64,000 bases of DNA. It comes from Urechis unicinctus (Eukaryota > Annelida > Polychaeta > Xenopneusta > Urechidae). The notes beneath the pieces are model-generated. The model searched no databases and had not been told where the DNA came from. It was given only the letters and a program-made list of their open reading frames with translations. A program made the position numbers and the translations under genes. The stretch lies in NCBI GenBank assembly GCA_034190875.2, contig CM067345.1, forward strand, positions 24,543,392-24,607,391, in the 5' to 3' direction. Shown piece by piece: positions 45,848 to 61,470 of the stretch; position 1 is the first letter of the stretch, and every line of letters starts with the position of its first letter.

Positions 45848-48443
45848 CTGAAACAGATAAATATGAAAATCTTATTTAGCACTAGAAAACAAAAGGAGGG
45901 AAGATAACTTGAATGCTGAGATCGATCTCTTACGAAAAGCAGTAGATTATCACTTACTGAATAAGAAATATGTCTCAATAAATATCCAGAGGCAAAAAGC
46001 TTGTCGAAAACAGTAAAAGAAATTCTGTAGAAAAGTATGTTCTTAAAAGCACCCACAAACAATGGGAACAGAAAACATCATGGGAAACCAAAAACTGCAC
46101 AATCACAGACAACATAAGTTGTCAGTAAACTAATGTTGAAATCCATCCAATCCTTAAACTGGTTGACCCGACTTGAAATTTCAAGTCAGGTAAACCAATT
46201 TAAAATTTAAAGGCAGCGATGTCATCTCTGGCTGATACGGAAAGCAATTTTAGGTTAATTAAATATATTTGAGTTAAAGAGGCAGAAGTAATGTTGGCAG
46301 TCACTAGAAGGATAACAGTACAAAAAAGAGGTTTTGGTCTTTGAATTACATGTCAATGGGAATAAAAGACCCAGGGTGGGTGGGGGGGGGGGGGCCTGGG
46401 TGGTCGATGTGGATAAACGAACGCAATCAAGGATTGTAGAAGCCTGCATGTCTTATCAGTTAAGAAATGTAATTATATCATATACCTCATTAATAATTTC
46501 GCTAAGGGTCTCTATAGCATAACATAGTCGCTACATGGCTGGTTTTGGGCTATCAAACATGCCCCAGTCTCATTCATATAATGCTACCTTGAAGTAATTA
46601 TCTTATTTATCCATGTTTCAATCATACAAGCAGCTAGTTATACTTGTATGACAATTCGAATGATCATTCTGATACAAGCACTTATCAACCCATCCCTCAA
46701 CATAAAGGAAGCAAATTCCAAATTCATCAGCCTTATTGTCATCTTGACCTGGAGCAGATGAAATTGCTGCTGATATCTCCACTTAGAATTTGTTTCCTGT
46801 AAGGTCAATGCCATCGTAAGAACTGCACCGATCAGGAGCGAGCTTTTGGAGGGACGCACAAAATTTATTCACAGGTTCTTGATATGTAGTTGATATTGTT
46901 TTCCAGATTCTAACCCAGAGATGCATTCTACAACTGATCTGACAAATTTTGCCAACAATCAAGTTATGTAACGATCAAAATGAAATGATACATCCGCACA
47001 GGGCTGTTTCTGGGAAGCTCTTATACACCGAATTTGGGAGCTTGGTAATCAATCAGACTTTTGGTCTGTTGAGCTAGTTCTGGGCTAGGCAAGGCACTCG
47101 ACCCTAGCCGCGCATGACGGTAATATGAATATATACCAATAAGACGTCGTGCACGGTAGCCCGGTTAACAGACCTAACTACTACCTGTTAGGTCTGGCGT
47201 TTGGCCTATTCAAAATGTGGTTGACAACCAAAGATTGATCTCACTAACTTTCATAGTTAAACAAATACAAAGATGAACCATATCTGGTTATTCTTAAACA
47301 TCTTACGGTGCTCACTGAAAAATCCAGATCGTCATCAATCTACATTTTATGCACAAATTAATCAAAAACATATCGCAAACATTAACGCTGCTCCTTTTAT
47401 CGCCATTTTTGTCTCGGATAACAAAGTATGTTATGACGAAATTGCTTCATTTTCACATAGACTTGAGCAGACGCATTTGTGGACGATATTCCGCTTCGAA
47501 TTTGTTTTCCACTGATATTTACAAGTGCTATGTATTACAGCTTTCCTACAACTTCAGCGAACAAGGTAATCAACAATTGAATCGAACACAATGACATCCG
47601 TATGGCTATTTCAAATAGATAAAAAGTAGGTCGAAGAAATATTTTCATGATTGACCAGTCCACCACATTTGGCTTGGTATGAGGTAGGCCTCTACTGCAG
47701 AAATAGAGGCCTACTGTAGGTCTACGTGCACGGCTAACTCGACCCTGGTGTTTTGATGATCAGATGCCACCTTAGTCTACAGCACAGATATGAGAGATCG
47801 AAAGTAGTAAACAGTGCTGACGCTGTCATAGTAGCCCATCAGAGCAGCAGCAGCTCCCGTACTTGGTTCGCAAGAGCTATGTCAGAGGCGAAGTTTCTTT
47901 GCCCCGTTCTAGGCTACACTCGTTCTTTGTCCGATTATCGCTCAATATGCAGCAGACGTAGAAAATAATGCAAATAGATATAAGAGTATCAATAAAGTAT
48001 CAATTGCTTGAAACGCACTATTTGATGACATTTTGACCACGGGGTGGTTCCTCCCGACGTGATATTATGACCTTGTAAACCTGCCAAGGATAGTATTGCG
48101 ATTTCTTATCTCATTCTCGATATCGGCTAACCTGTCTTCCGCCGGAAGTCACCCCGGAGCAACGATTCGGGGGTGAATACAAGCAGCTGTCAGCGTATTG
48201 ACACCTTGTTGGTTGCGCGGAAGACACGACGCTTTTAACGTGCGCGTGGCGCTCTTTCGTCAATGACACGGTAAATAGTAGCTGATAAGATCTAAGACAA
48301 TTTCAATAATCAGAAACGATCTTGAGCATACTTTGATCTGCGAACAAGAACATTTTACGAGTGACAGCTGGAAACTCGGCGATATAAAATCAGCCATGGC
48401 TGACTAGCTACAAACCGGCCGATTTGTTTGAAGCTCAACAATC
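45848..48443. other. KCTD9 upstream region, no second gene recognised
   Basis: Probably holds the KCTD9 5' UTR intron and promoter. There is a G run at 46378-46394. The 48.1-48.4 kb stretch is less AT-rich and may be promoter-like. No coding exon was recognised. Confidence 0.35.
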
Positions 48444-48833
48444 ATGGCTTACCAGTATTTGGAAGGACTACCCAACGTGGCACGAAAGAGGTATATACAA
48501 AAACTGACCAATACTACACCCAGATCCAGTGTCAAATGTACGTTGCAGGAGCTGAATATGGGGACTTTGTCTACTGGACTCCTTGGGAGTGTGTGATCAG
48601 ACAGTGATTTTCTTTTGGAGTTGTGTAACAAGATCAGTATGTTTTGGCAGTCAGCAGTATTTTCAGAACTTCTGACACGCAGATTAGAGGATGGTGCATG
48701 TACTTCTGGTGAAGATATGATTGGATGTGACAATCCATGCTGTAAATACAAGTGGTTTCATTTTTCATGCATCGGCATCAAAAGAGTATCAAAGGGTGCC
48801 TGGTATTGCAAGTCTGCAAGAAATACATCTTAA
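48444..48833 (+). pseudogene. PHD-finger reading frame, degraded
   Basis: A 130-codon frame from the ATG at 48444 to TAA at 48831-48833, interrupted by one in-frame TGA at 48594-48596. The N-terminal part reads MAYQYLEGLPNVARKRYIQK, a motif I do not recognise. The C-terminal part is PHD-like: EDMIGCDNPCC, then WFHFSCIGI, then KGAWYC, the ING-like arrangement that reads histone H3 tails. The first cysteine pair is incomplete and the final C-x2-C has lost its second Cys, so zinc binding is doubtful. Small PHD proteins of this kind occur in many copies in marine invertebrates, so this may be a mobile or retrocopied piece. Confidence 0.5.
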
Positions 48834-49063
48834 GCCAACCTATAAAATATATACATACATCATTGTAGAAGTAGAAATGTTTATACATGTGTGATTGTGT
48901 GCAAAAACATTCATTATTATAGTAGGCAGATTTAGTACAAAGATTCATTATCATTATTAAGATTCATTATAATTATTGAGTAAGCAGGCAAATTAATACT
49001 GTCAAAATCAATTACTTTTATCCAAAAGTATTCACCTGTCTTTTGTTGGATGAATGCTCAATG

Positions 49064-49255
49064 AATCCTTGTAAAGAACGTTTCTTGGCGTTCTTGTAAC
49101 GATTCATGCGGTCATGTTGCTTGTTGTCATCTTGTCTGTGTGTGAATATAGAGGGTATCCAGTCAATGGTTAAAGTGGGAATCCTTGTAAAGAACGTCGG
49201 TCATGTTGCTTGTTGCCATCTTGTCTGTGTGTGTGAATATAGAGGGTATCCAGTC
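49064..49255. repeat. tandem duplication, two imperfect copies
   Basis: Both copies start 'aatccttgtaaagaacg' (49064 and 49180) and share 'cggtcatgttgcttgttg' and 'atagagggtatccagtc'. The second copy lacks about 30 bases near its start. Confidence 0.85.
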
Positions 49256-49401
49256 TGGTTGGGTCCTGTTAAACCACCCCTAGAGGAACGAATTATAATG
49301 ACTTATTATGTTTCTAACCACAAATGGTACAAACGATACAAGGGGAATATAGAATAGCAAAATTGAAATCACAGTTGAATGGAAAGTCCTCATCGACCTA
49401 C

Positions 49402-49593
49402 CAGTGATGAAATGATGTCCACAAAAACCAAGTTCTTAGTTGGTCGCCAAAACGAACCGTCTTCGTTCTGTCGATTCACAGCAATGATCCACTTTTCCCT
49501 TCTCTCCGGGTCTTTCGGAAACTTAAAGAGCGACATTCTTTCTTTCATCATGTTGTGGTTAGAACAACCGAATGCACAGCAACTTTTCGGCAT
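49402..49593 (-). CDS. THAP-domain first exon
   Basis: From ATG at 49593 the minus strand reads MPKSCCAFGCSN (first zinc cysteine pair), FKFPKDPERREKWIIAVNR (THAP core) and GSFWRP. The C-x2-H half (FCGHHFITG) follows one frame away and ends at a GTAGGT donor, typical of a THAP first exon. The frame change falls at a run of five T (plus-strand A run 49423-49427); one more T there would keep the domain in frame. The exon is therefore either intact with an assembly or sequencing slip, or a very recent pseudogene. No second exon was found downstream. It may be a host THAP gene or part of a THAP-bearing DNA transposon. Confidence 0.6.
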
Positions 49594-49599
49594 GTTTTT

Positions 49600-50268
49600 A
49601 TCGACGTTAATAACCGCAAACTAAACCGATGTCGATATCGCTGAGTGAAATTAATCCAATACACATTGATTGTTTTCACTGCGTCTTTGGCCAGTAGTCC
49701 GTACGCAATGACGCGATTGACGGCTGCAAGTCATTTGCAACTAAAATAGACCGAGGGTGGATCTGTTAAGGCTGCACACAGTTTGTGCCCGCGTGGTGCA
49801 ATATATTCGGGTGAGACAGTGCTTACAGAGTATTATTTACGGAAATATATAAATGTTCACAGACTTACCTCTTTCAATTGACTAAAACGTCATCATATTG
49901 TGGTATTGATTGAGTTAGGTAATAAGAGTATCGTAATATATTGATAGACTTGTAAAACGAGGTGCGGTTGATGTTGGTGGTGCTCTATTTGAGAGATGGA
50001 CAATTACAAAAATCGAAGTAACCCTGTCGGACGTGTATGATGTCGATAACTTAATTACCCTTAATACAACTACAGCTGTTACGGTACAATTACATTTCTG
50101 TTATTCCTTTTAACACGCTGCTCTTAATCCCATGTTAATTCTTCTCATTTCAATCGATAAAATGTAATGTAAGTTTAGCAACCCAGCTACTACCACCTCT
50201 ATTCTTGCCCTGGTGGCACGCATTGTTGAAAATAACGAAATCATACAGGATATTTCAATTATTCTAAC
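49600..50268. other. no feature recognised
   Basis: AT-rich sequence upstream of the THAP exon (minus-strand sense). No domain, repeat or splice pattern was recognised. Confidence 0.35.
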
Positions 50269-50399
50269 TTTCGGAAGTAATGGATATTCAAATTGATCAG
50301 CAAAGTTCAAAACTGGTCTTGTGCAGTTCACCAAATCATTGCCTCCTGGTCCATCTGCGTCTTCTTGTCTCAGCTTCATGTGATATATGAGGAAGGGAT
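50269..50399 (-). CDS. candidate exon, unidentified
   Basis: A minus-strand segment after a CATAG acceptor encodes PFLIYHMKLRQEDADGPGG, continuing to EYPLLPK, and ends at a weak GTTAGA donor. Its phase fits the candidate exon at 52736-52629. The protein family is not recognised. Confidence 0.3.
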
Positions 50400-51266
50400 C
50401 TATGTGAAAATGATAATAATTAAGATAGATGCACAAATTTTTTCATAGAAAATGCACATTATCTTTCTCATCTTACGAGTTCGAGTTCAGCCCACCAGTA
50501 GTTATTTATTTGTCTACATTTGAATATTATGTTTCCTTATTTAGACTTTTTACAACATACAATCGGTTGTTCGTCAATTGGTCCCGTCTGTGAGACGAAT
50601 AAAGACGGTTTAGTTAAGTGATCAAAGATGTATTATTACAATGTGCAACACGTCGATAATAGGAACAACAAGTTAAGGTAGCTTATGAAAAGAACATTTA
50701 TACACATAACACAACAAACAAAGCCATCTGCCTACAAATGTGTAATGGTGCAATTAATATGAAATATTGGATAGCTATACATCCATGATGCTGGAGTGAG
50801 CAATCAAAATGTAAATTATAAACATCAAGGTAATCATTTGCTTAGGTTTTTCCTTGTCAAGACACTTCTTGTTTGGTTGATAGTTTGGAGTTCTACGGCA
50901 CCACCTCTGTCAGTTTGAACAAAATAGAAAAACATATGTTGTTGAGTAAAAGTTATGCTTTTCATATGAAATCTTATATCATAAACCAATTACTATCGCG
51001 ATACGACAAAGAATGTAAGAGTTATGTTGTCATAAAAATAATCACCTCCATGGGTTCACGTCTCATCGCATCTTATAAGGTCGACATCCTCGGTCGACTC
51101 CTCCGTAGTGTGGAGAACATATAATAATTATGTAGTCAATTTGGCTGCGTTAAACACGTGAAATCGTAAATTATCACGCAATTATTACCACGATAACATA
51201 AGCAATGTCACAGATATGTAGTCATGTATTTTCTAACCGCTCATTCTGGATGCTCATCTAGCTGTG

Positions 51267-51625
51267 TGTTATAATACTATATCTAGGTTAAGTAACCGCA
51301 CTTATCCCACTGGTTAGGTGAGAGGCCGTGGTCCAATGCGTGGGTTGGTCAAAGTCATCTGGAGAATCCAACTCCCGGGGGACTATATCACCAGTCCGTG
51401 GATATTATTTAAGGGGGATCTATTTAGCAGAGAGACGAGATTCAGACCGAGATTCCAGGGAGCTTCATTGTTCAAACTTAATAAACCCAATAAGCAACTC
51501 TACTTGTGGACTCGTGTTATTTCCTCTGGCTAGTCCCCACTCCAGCAATCACAAGCAGCGAGTTACCGCACAGAAACGAAGGAGCATCATCGCAACAAGA
51601 AAAGCTAGAAAATAAAGCTTAACAT
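51267..51625 (+). repeat. solo LTR
   Basis: 359 bp starting TGTTATAATAC and ending TTAACA, flanked by the 4-bp direct repeat TGTG (51263-51266 and 51626-51629). Inside are a TATA-like TATTATTTAAG (about 51402), AATAAAC near 51481 and an A-rich end. The related copies at 22710 and (minus strand) about 3800 support a dispersed LTR family. No internal element sequence lies next to it. Confidence 0.65.
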
Positions 51626-52628
51626 GTGTTTTGCTAGGTAATGTCTCGGGATTTTCCGCATTGTAATGTATAAGCGGTTTAATATACGGTTACCGACTGC
51701 ATTAGATCCTGACTTGATACTCAGCTAATATCGAAGTTTTGTCACCAATATCATCACCTCGTCGTCCATCCCGGCGTTGGGTCGATGTCTTCTAGAGAAC
51801 ATATCGTGATGTATGTGTGGCCCAATAAAACTATGCTGGTCAGATAGAATTATCGATTATTATTCAATTATTATCGCTATGAAAACGGAAGGTCACATGC
51901 GTTCTGCTGCGAATATGATCACTTCCATAGCTCCTTGTCTCGTCGCTCCGTGCTACGGCGAACGCGTTCTATGTCGAAATTAGAAAATTGAAGGCACCAA
52001 TCCTTAATTTCATATCCGTCCGTTTCATCCGACAAGAATAAGTCGCCATAAATTTCTAATTAAATCTAATCGTGACTAAGGAATTATTGCCCATGGTCAT
52101 AATCTCTTTATATAATAATTTAAATCACAGTCCAGATGACCGAAAAAATTACACAGCTATTTCCTGCAACTGCATGATCCGATGAATAGATAAGTTAACT
52201 CAACCAAAAAAGGCAAAATCAAACGGATATTTAAGTTGAGTGCAAGAGAGAATCTCCTGATATTTTGAACAAATAGCATGACTTCTTTATGTTTATGAAA
52301 GACAGCCGTTTGAGCTAATTTCCTGTCCAAATCTCTACCTCAGTTATTAACTGATTATTTTGACTTAAGAAGTCGATCTGAAAACACAACCAGGTTCACA
52401 ATGCTAATGGCGTAATGTTACTGTCAAAGTTTATGCACGGGGAATTATGTAAAGTATCGTGTATTTTCTCCTAAAGAACTTGAAAATGTCGACTTGACTT
52501 GAGAACTGATGTAGATCTTACTTATATCCATGGTCATAAATGTTGTATAATAAATAAATGCAGCAAATGGGGAAACTGGGAAGGGATAATAATGTCTGAA
52601 CGCCTGTCATGAATAAATTCAAATTTAC
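51626..52628. other. no feature recognised
   Basis: AT-rich, unique-looking sequence without convincing exons or repeats. Confidence 0.35.
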
Positions 52629-52736
52629 CTTTGTAATGCACAGCAACATAATCGACATAAGGCTGTAATGTCATTTGACTATTTCCTGCAAAGCAGGCTA
52701 CAGATTTCACACATTTTAAGGCGTGTTCCATTAAAG
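52629..52736 (-). CDS. candidate exon, unidentified
   Basis: A minus-strand segment between an AG acceptor and a good GTAAAT donor encodes ALMEHALKCVKSVACFAGN, continuing to TLQPYVDYVAVHYK. It ends with one carried base, which fits the candidate exon at 50399. The two would be separated by a 2.2-kb intron holding the solo LTR. Confidence 0.35.
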
Positions 52737-53242
52737 CTTGAATAACACCTTCTCGGCAACACAGCCTGCTGCATCGGATGAAGTTAACACATATGCCCAG
52801 TGTAATAACCGCCACCCCCCCTCCTCCCGCCCCTGCCGATACCCCACTGCATTTATATATTTGTTTCTGATGAGATTAAACAAGCTAATTTTGGCCAATA
52901 CTACACCCGGGATGAATATCATTGAGTGGGTCACACTCTACCAAACAGAAACATACGATGTCACGCTTTATCAGAAGACGTCTGGTACGGCTATGGTTCA
53001 TTTACGACAGCTTGAGATACAATGTCCCAGGTGATCAAGATAAACACTTCGTTGTTTGTTTAAAAGAGCTCAGCAGGGATGTTCTGTGGCATTGTTTCGC
53101 AAACATGCGCCATTGATCCATTTTCCATTTCGACTGAGCCTAAATCGTCCCTGGGTAAACCGTGCCATTAAATGGTGGATTCTGAGAAATTTAGTCTGAA
53201 GTTTTGAGGTCAAGTCCTTCAATGAATGCAGCTACTTGCAAT

Positions 53243-53328
53243 TGTTGTAATCAGACGCTGGTAGCGTGAGCTTTTTTTTATGCCGTCACGTTATAGCAAA
53301 CAACACATCGAACAGCAGGGATACAACA
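53243..53328 (-). repeat. 3' LTR of the 53.2-57.9 kb element
   Basis: 86 bp, on the minus strand TGTTGTATCCC...GATTACAACA. It is preceded (minus-strand sense) by the polypurine tract. Confidence 0.93.
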
Positions 53329-53949
53329 TCCCCTCTTCAGGGTTATTCCAAATCCTCTAACGTAATGTTGTATTAACAATAATTAACATAAACAGTTAAG
53401 ACAGTCTCTTGCATGTAAGGAAGAAAGTCAACTGAACTTCACCGAACTGGTAAGTAACATAGTCACTGACATTATTACATACTCGGGATGACCCGATCTT
53501 TAATAACACGTCCACGGCTAGAAATACGACCGGAACTACTGGGGTCAGAATCCCGTCTCACAGCGATTGGACTGGAAGTTTTGGATTGGACATCAGGAGT
53601 TGGTAATAAAGTTTTGTCAGATGCAGATGAGGAGCTCTCTGGAAGAAGTGAAGATGGAGTTACAGCCAAAGATGGTTTGGGTGATTCAAGTTGTTGAGGC
53701 TTTGGTGAGGAGATTCGGTTATCTTCTGCAATATCAGTTCCTGTGGCAATCAGGAGGTCACGGTTCCTGCGAATTTTTGTCCCATGGTCTGTAACTAGCT
53801 TGTAGGATCTTGGGTTAGAGTCTTTCTACAATCTCACCATAACGATCTTCATCACGTATGTAAACCTTGTCGCCAACATTAAGTGCTGGGAGGGCTACAA
53901 CTTTGTGGCGGTGATTGTAGTCCCGCGCATATTGCTCCTTATATGCATT

Positions 53950-56900
53950 CTGTCTCTCAAGGCATTAAATCTACTCTCTTAGGGAGGAGATTGTCTCGTG
54001 TGGTAGGCAGAGTTGTTCTCAATTTGCGATTCATCAGAATTTCACTGGGAGTTTTCCCATTGAGTAGGGGGGCCGCTCTGTATGCCAATAATGCTAGGTA
54101 AGGGTTTGCATTTTTCCTTAGTATGTTTTTGGCTGTCTGAACGGCTCTCTCTGCTTCACCGTTGCTTTGAGCCCGCATTGGGGAAGATGTTACATGTGTA
54201 AACTCCATTCTTTTGAGAACTGCATAAATTCCTTAGATGCATACTGTGGTCCATTATCAGACACTACAGTATTGGGTATACCGTGCGTTGAGAAGATCTC
54301 ACTGAGAGCTTTTATAATCTCACTAGAGGTTGTATGGTCGAGTTGGCGTATGTCAAACCACCTCGAAGAGTAGTCTACCACAAGGATAAACTGATTTTTG
54401 TTCAACTCAAATAAGTCAGTTGCAACACGATCCCATGCTCCTCGGTTTGGGAAGGAGTGTGGAATGAGTGGTTCCTTGACCTGGGGTCTGTGTAGCATGC
54501 ACATATTGCACGTGTGGACCATTGCTTCGATCTGTTTGGTTATCAGGGGCCACCATACACTGTCTTTGGCCCGACCTTTACATTTTGTTATCCCCAGGTG
54601 ACCCTGATGCAGCTGATCTAATATCTCCAGTTGCATGGTCTGGGGTATCACTAATCTGGCATTGTACATTAGCAACCCATTCAAAACAGTTAGGTGTTAC
54701 TTTTGTTCCCAATAAGGCTTGAGTAAGGGCTGGTGTGGCATGATGGTTGGCCACCCTTCCCTGCAGAATTGCTTAATTTGGCTGCATATTGCATCAGCAT
54801 CCTGAGCTTCCTTAATTTCTTTCAGACGATTCTCTGTGGCAGGAAGATAACTGATGACATAGTCTTTGAAGCTTTCTACCTCCTCTAAGAGTGCATCACC
54901 TTGATTCGTGGAAACTGTAGGTGCTCTTGACAATGCATCAGCAGTAGTCTGGATAGATCCAGGCACATACTTAACATCTGGAGTGAACCGCATTAGACGC
55001 AGTCGAAATCGCAGAACTCTAGGTGGTATTTTGCAGAGATCTGTAGAAGAGAGCAGAGGTACCAAAGGTGTGTGATCTGTTTCGAGCGTGAAATACATGC
55101 CAGTCACATAATCAGCAAATTTATCGCATGCCCATGTGGCGGCCAGGGCTTCCTTTTCGATAACAGCATATCGCTGTTCATGTGGGGCTAGGGATAGGGA
55201 CGCATAACAAATGGGACGTCGACGCCCAGAATCATCCACCTGAAGAAGTACTGCCCCAAGCCCATTCTGGCTAGCATCTGCAGCCACTATAGTTTGCCTC
55301 TTTGTGTCATAGTGTGCTAGGACCTCTGTAGATATCAATTTCTGTTTGATTGTCTCGAATGCCATCTCTTGTGGTGTATCCCAGAGCCACTGTTGCTCTT
55401 TCCGCAGCAGTTGTCTCAGAGGCTGATTGATATATGCTAAGTCTGGTATAAATTTTGCCAACTGATTGACCATGCCGTTAAACCTCTGCAGTTCTGTAAC
55501 ATTGGAGGGTGTTGGGAAGTTTCTTACTGCTTCGGTTTTTGCTGGGTCTGCTTCAATACCATGCTCCGACAGGATGTGCCCCAAGAAGGTTATTCTTTTC
55601 TTCGAAAACTCGCATTTATCATTGAGAGTGATACCAGCAGTTTGTAACCTTGTCAAATCCATTCGTACTCGTTGATCATGTTCCTGTTGGTTGCGACCAT
55701 GGATAAGAATATCATCCATGTGGCATACGACTCCCTTTAGCCCTTCCAGAAGCTGTGATATAGTGCGCTGGAATATTTCCGGTGCTGAGCTTATCCCAAA
55801 GGGCAGGCGATTGAAGCAGAAACGCGCGAAGGGTGTGACAAAGGTTGTTAGCAATCTTGAGTCATTGTCCAATGCAATCTGCCAGAATCCAGAATTGGCA
55901 TCTAGTTTAGAGTAGATGCAGCTGTCTTGTAGCTTCGCAAGATTTTCATCCACAATTGCCATTGGGTGGACCTCACGTTTGACTGCTTTATTAAGTGCTG
56001 TAAGATCTACACAGATGCGCACTTTACCGTTTGGCTTAGGAACGCACACCATACACGAGCACCATACTGTTGGTTCACTCACTGCAGAAATAACACCAGC
56101 TTTCTCCATAGACTTGAGTTCATCTTCCACCCTCTTCACCAGTGGATGGGGAACTCGCCTTGGTGTATAGGTAGGAGCGGTGTCAGGGCGTAGATGTATC
56201 TTTATTTCCTTCTTAAGCTTGCCTAGTCCGATAAAGAGCTGAGGGAACTCTTGCTTGAAGTCGGGAGTGGTCTCCACAGAGTACACATGGGATGATGGTG
56301 TCAGGAGACTGAGAGACTCGATTGCTGTTTTGCTGAGCAAATTGTGTTTCTGTCCCTTCATGACATAAACTGTCTCTGTAACTGAAGCATCACCCGTTTT
56401 CAGCTGTGCATAATTCAGCTCACCACAGATTAAGTGTGAGAGTGGTACATCTCCTGGTCCTCTAAATTCCTTTGTAGTGGGTTGGAGAGTAACATTTTTT
56501 AGCCAAGGAGTAGAGTCACCTATTATGGTCACTTTAGCTCCACTATCTAGTTTAAAACTCGTAGGGTTGTCGTTGACATGTAGATCTGCAGACCAAAAGT
56601 TATCTGGTATGGAATGGATTTCTCCCATGAACTGTGATTCCATGCGCAAAGGTATATCAAGTAGTCAACATTTGAGCTCATTTCGTTGATTGATTTGAAT
56701 GATCTGCAGACAGCAGAGTAATGTCCTTTCTTTTTGCATTTATTGCAGATAGCTTCCTTAGCAGGGCAGTCAGATCTCTTATGGCAAGAACGTTTACCAC
56801 ACCAGTGACAGACTGACTGTCTGTTATTCTGGCTTTTGATCTGACCTTGACATTGACCTTGACTTGGAGGTCGACCTGAAAGTTTGGAGTTTGTATGTAC

Positions 56901-57560
56901 TCCTTTCTGTGATTTCAGATGGTTTCCTGACTGCTGTTTGTTTTTCCTGTACAAGTAGTCAACAAATGCAGGTGTGTTCCCTGACAAGGCTTGCTTGTGG
57001 GAGTTCGCTAGCCCGTAACAGCTCAATACATCTGCTGAGGTCTGGAACAGGTCTTTCTCGAAGAAGTCTGTCCCTGCATGCATCATCTGTAGTCCCAATA
57101 ACTAATCGGTCCCGAATAAGGCTGTCTTTTAGGGTTCCAAACTCACATGATTCTGCAAGTTGACGGAGTCGTATCAGAAACTCATCAGCTGTTTCTCCTT
57201 TCTGAACAGCTGTGTTGAATTTAAAGCGTTCGTACAGCACATGCTTTTGAGGAATGAAGTGAGTTCGTAATGCATCAAGAATTTGCTTGGGATTCTTTTT
57301 GTTCTAAGCCGTGAGAGTAGGGAGACTGTTCATGACTTTCAGGCATTCTGTCCCCATCACGGAGCACAATGTTGCCGCAACTTGTAGGCCCCCAGCCTCG
57401 TTGACAGTTGTATCTTCATTTGTCAACTTTTTATCAAGCTCAGTGGCAATACTGTAGTATTCCCAAGCTGTTTCAAAGTCTCGCCAATTGCTAGCCACAT
57501 CACCAACCAATGACATAGGTGAAGGTGCTGGAATATGGTAAGTTGCCATGGTTATCTCGA
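53950..57560 (-). pseudogene. gag-pol region of the 53.2-57.9 kb Ty3/gypsy element (fossil)
   Basis: In minus-strand order: a gag-like region (about 57550-56900), two zinc knuckles (CHWC...C and CNKC...GHYSAVC, about 56820-56700), a protease with the variant D-S-G motif (about 56560), reverse transcriptase with an H-M-D-D core (about 56150-55450), RNase H with an AADASQNGLGAVL block (about 55290-54930), and integrase with an HH-CC zinc finger (about 54610-54490) and a DDE core with DNGPQY (about 54260) and an SNGEAER block (about 54150). It is broken with several breaks. Confidence 0.88.
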
Positions 57561-57794
57561 ATATTTGACAGCTGATCAAATATGTTATGGGCTTCTTGTT
57601 TTTCCGTCGCTCTTCTAAACGAATGGATTTTGTAGCAATCTTTAACTTCAGTCTGCACCGTGTGTAGCGTACATGCTTTAAAGCTAAATTATACTACGTA
57701 GTTACCCACTATGCTCATTCACCTAAAGTGATAGTAAATTGTACCGTCAATGGCATGTGAACGCTGTTAACATGGGTTGAAACCGCTGCCACCA

Positions 57795-57883
57795 TGTTGT
57801 AATCAGACGCTGGTAGCGTGAGCTATCTTTTTTTATGCCGTCACGTTATAGCAAACAACACATCGAACAGCAGGGATACAACA
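57795..57883 (-). repeat. 5' LTR of the 53.2-57.9 kb element
   Basis: 89 bp, identical to the other LTR apart from a small insertion next to the T run. The primer-binding site lies directly inside it at 57794 and below. Confidence 0.93.
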
Positions 57884-57888
57884 GCAAT

Positions 57889-61057
<3,169 letters not shown>

Positions 61058-61398
61058 ATATATTATCTGTGAGCAAAAAAAGGAAGGAATCTTTAGCTGT
61101 GGTGTTTCAAAAAACAAATATTTCTCATCAACTTCAGTTGTTGCAACAGTATAATCTTCTAACGTAATGATAACCATAGGGTTTTTTTCAATATCTAGCA
61201 ACAAAGCACTGAAGATATTTTAAGTGTCAATTATTCCCATTTCGTTATGGCACCTAATTGTCGTTTACCAATAATTCTTCAATGGTAAGGTGGCCATGAT
61301 TTCTGCAACTTCAGAATATATACCATCTCGCTGGTGGAGAATTTTATCTAAAGCTCTTTTTTTCGAAATATCGGGTCTCGTCCACAGATTAACTTACA

Positions 61399-61470
61399 TC
61401 CATGGCAGTAATACACTGCATAAATGGGTTATGAAATCGCCCAGCATTTTGAGGGTAGCACCCACATGTC
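61399..61470 (-). CDS. candidate single exon, unidentified
   Basis: A 72-bp minus-strand segment between a CTTTCAG acceptor and a GTAAGT donor encodes HVGATLKMLGDFITHLCSVL and three more residues. The splice sites are good, but no neighbouring exon was matched in phase. Confidence 0.35.

Larger units (their letters stand above)
53243..57883 (-). mobile_element. Ty3/gypsy LTR retrotransposon with very short LTRs, young fossil
   Basis: A 4641-bp element on the minus strand between LTRs of 86 and 89 bp, with the 5-bp target duplication GCAAT (53238-53242 and 57884-57888). Next to the 5' LTR (right side), the minus strand reads TGGTGGCAGCGGTTTCA, a primer-binding site fitting tRNA-Leu. A polypurine tract CTGAAGAGGGGA abuts the 3' LTR. 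The LTRs differ essentially by one small indel in a T-rich stretch, so the insertion is recent. It is a Mag-lineage-type layout, distinct in sequence from the 4.1-kb element. All parts from gag to integrase are present in order, but the coding region is broken with several breaks. Confidence 0.94.
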
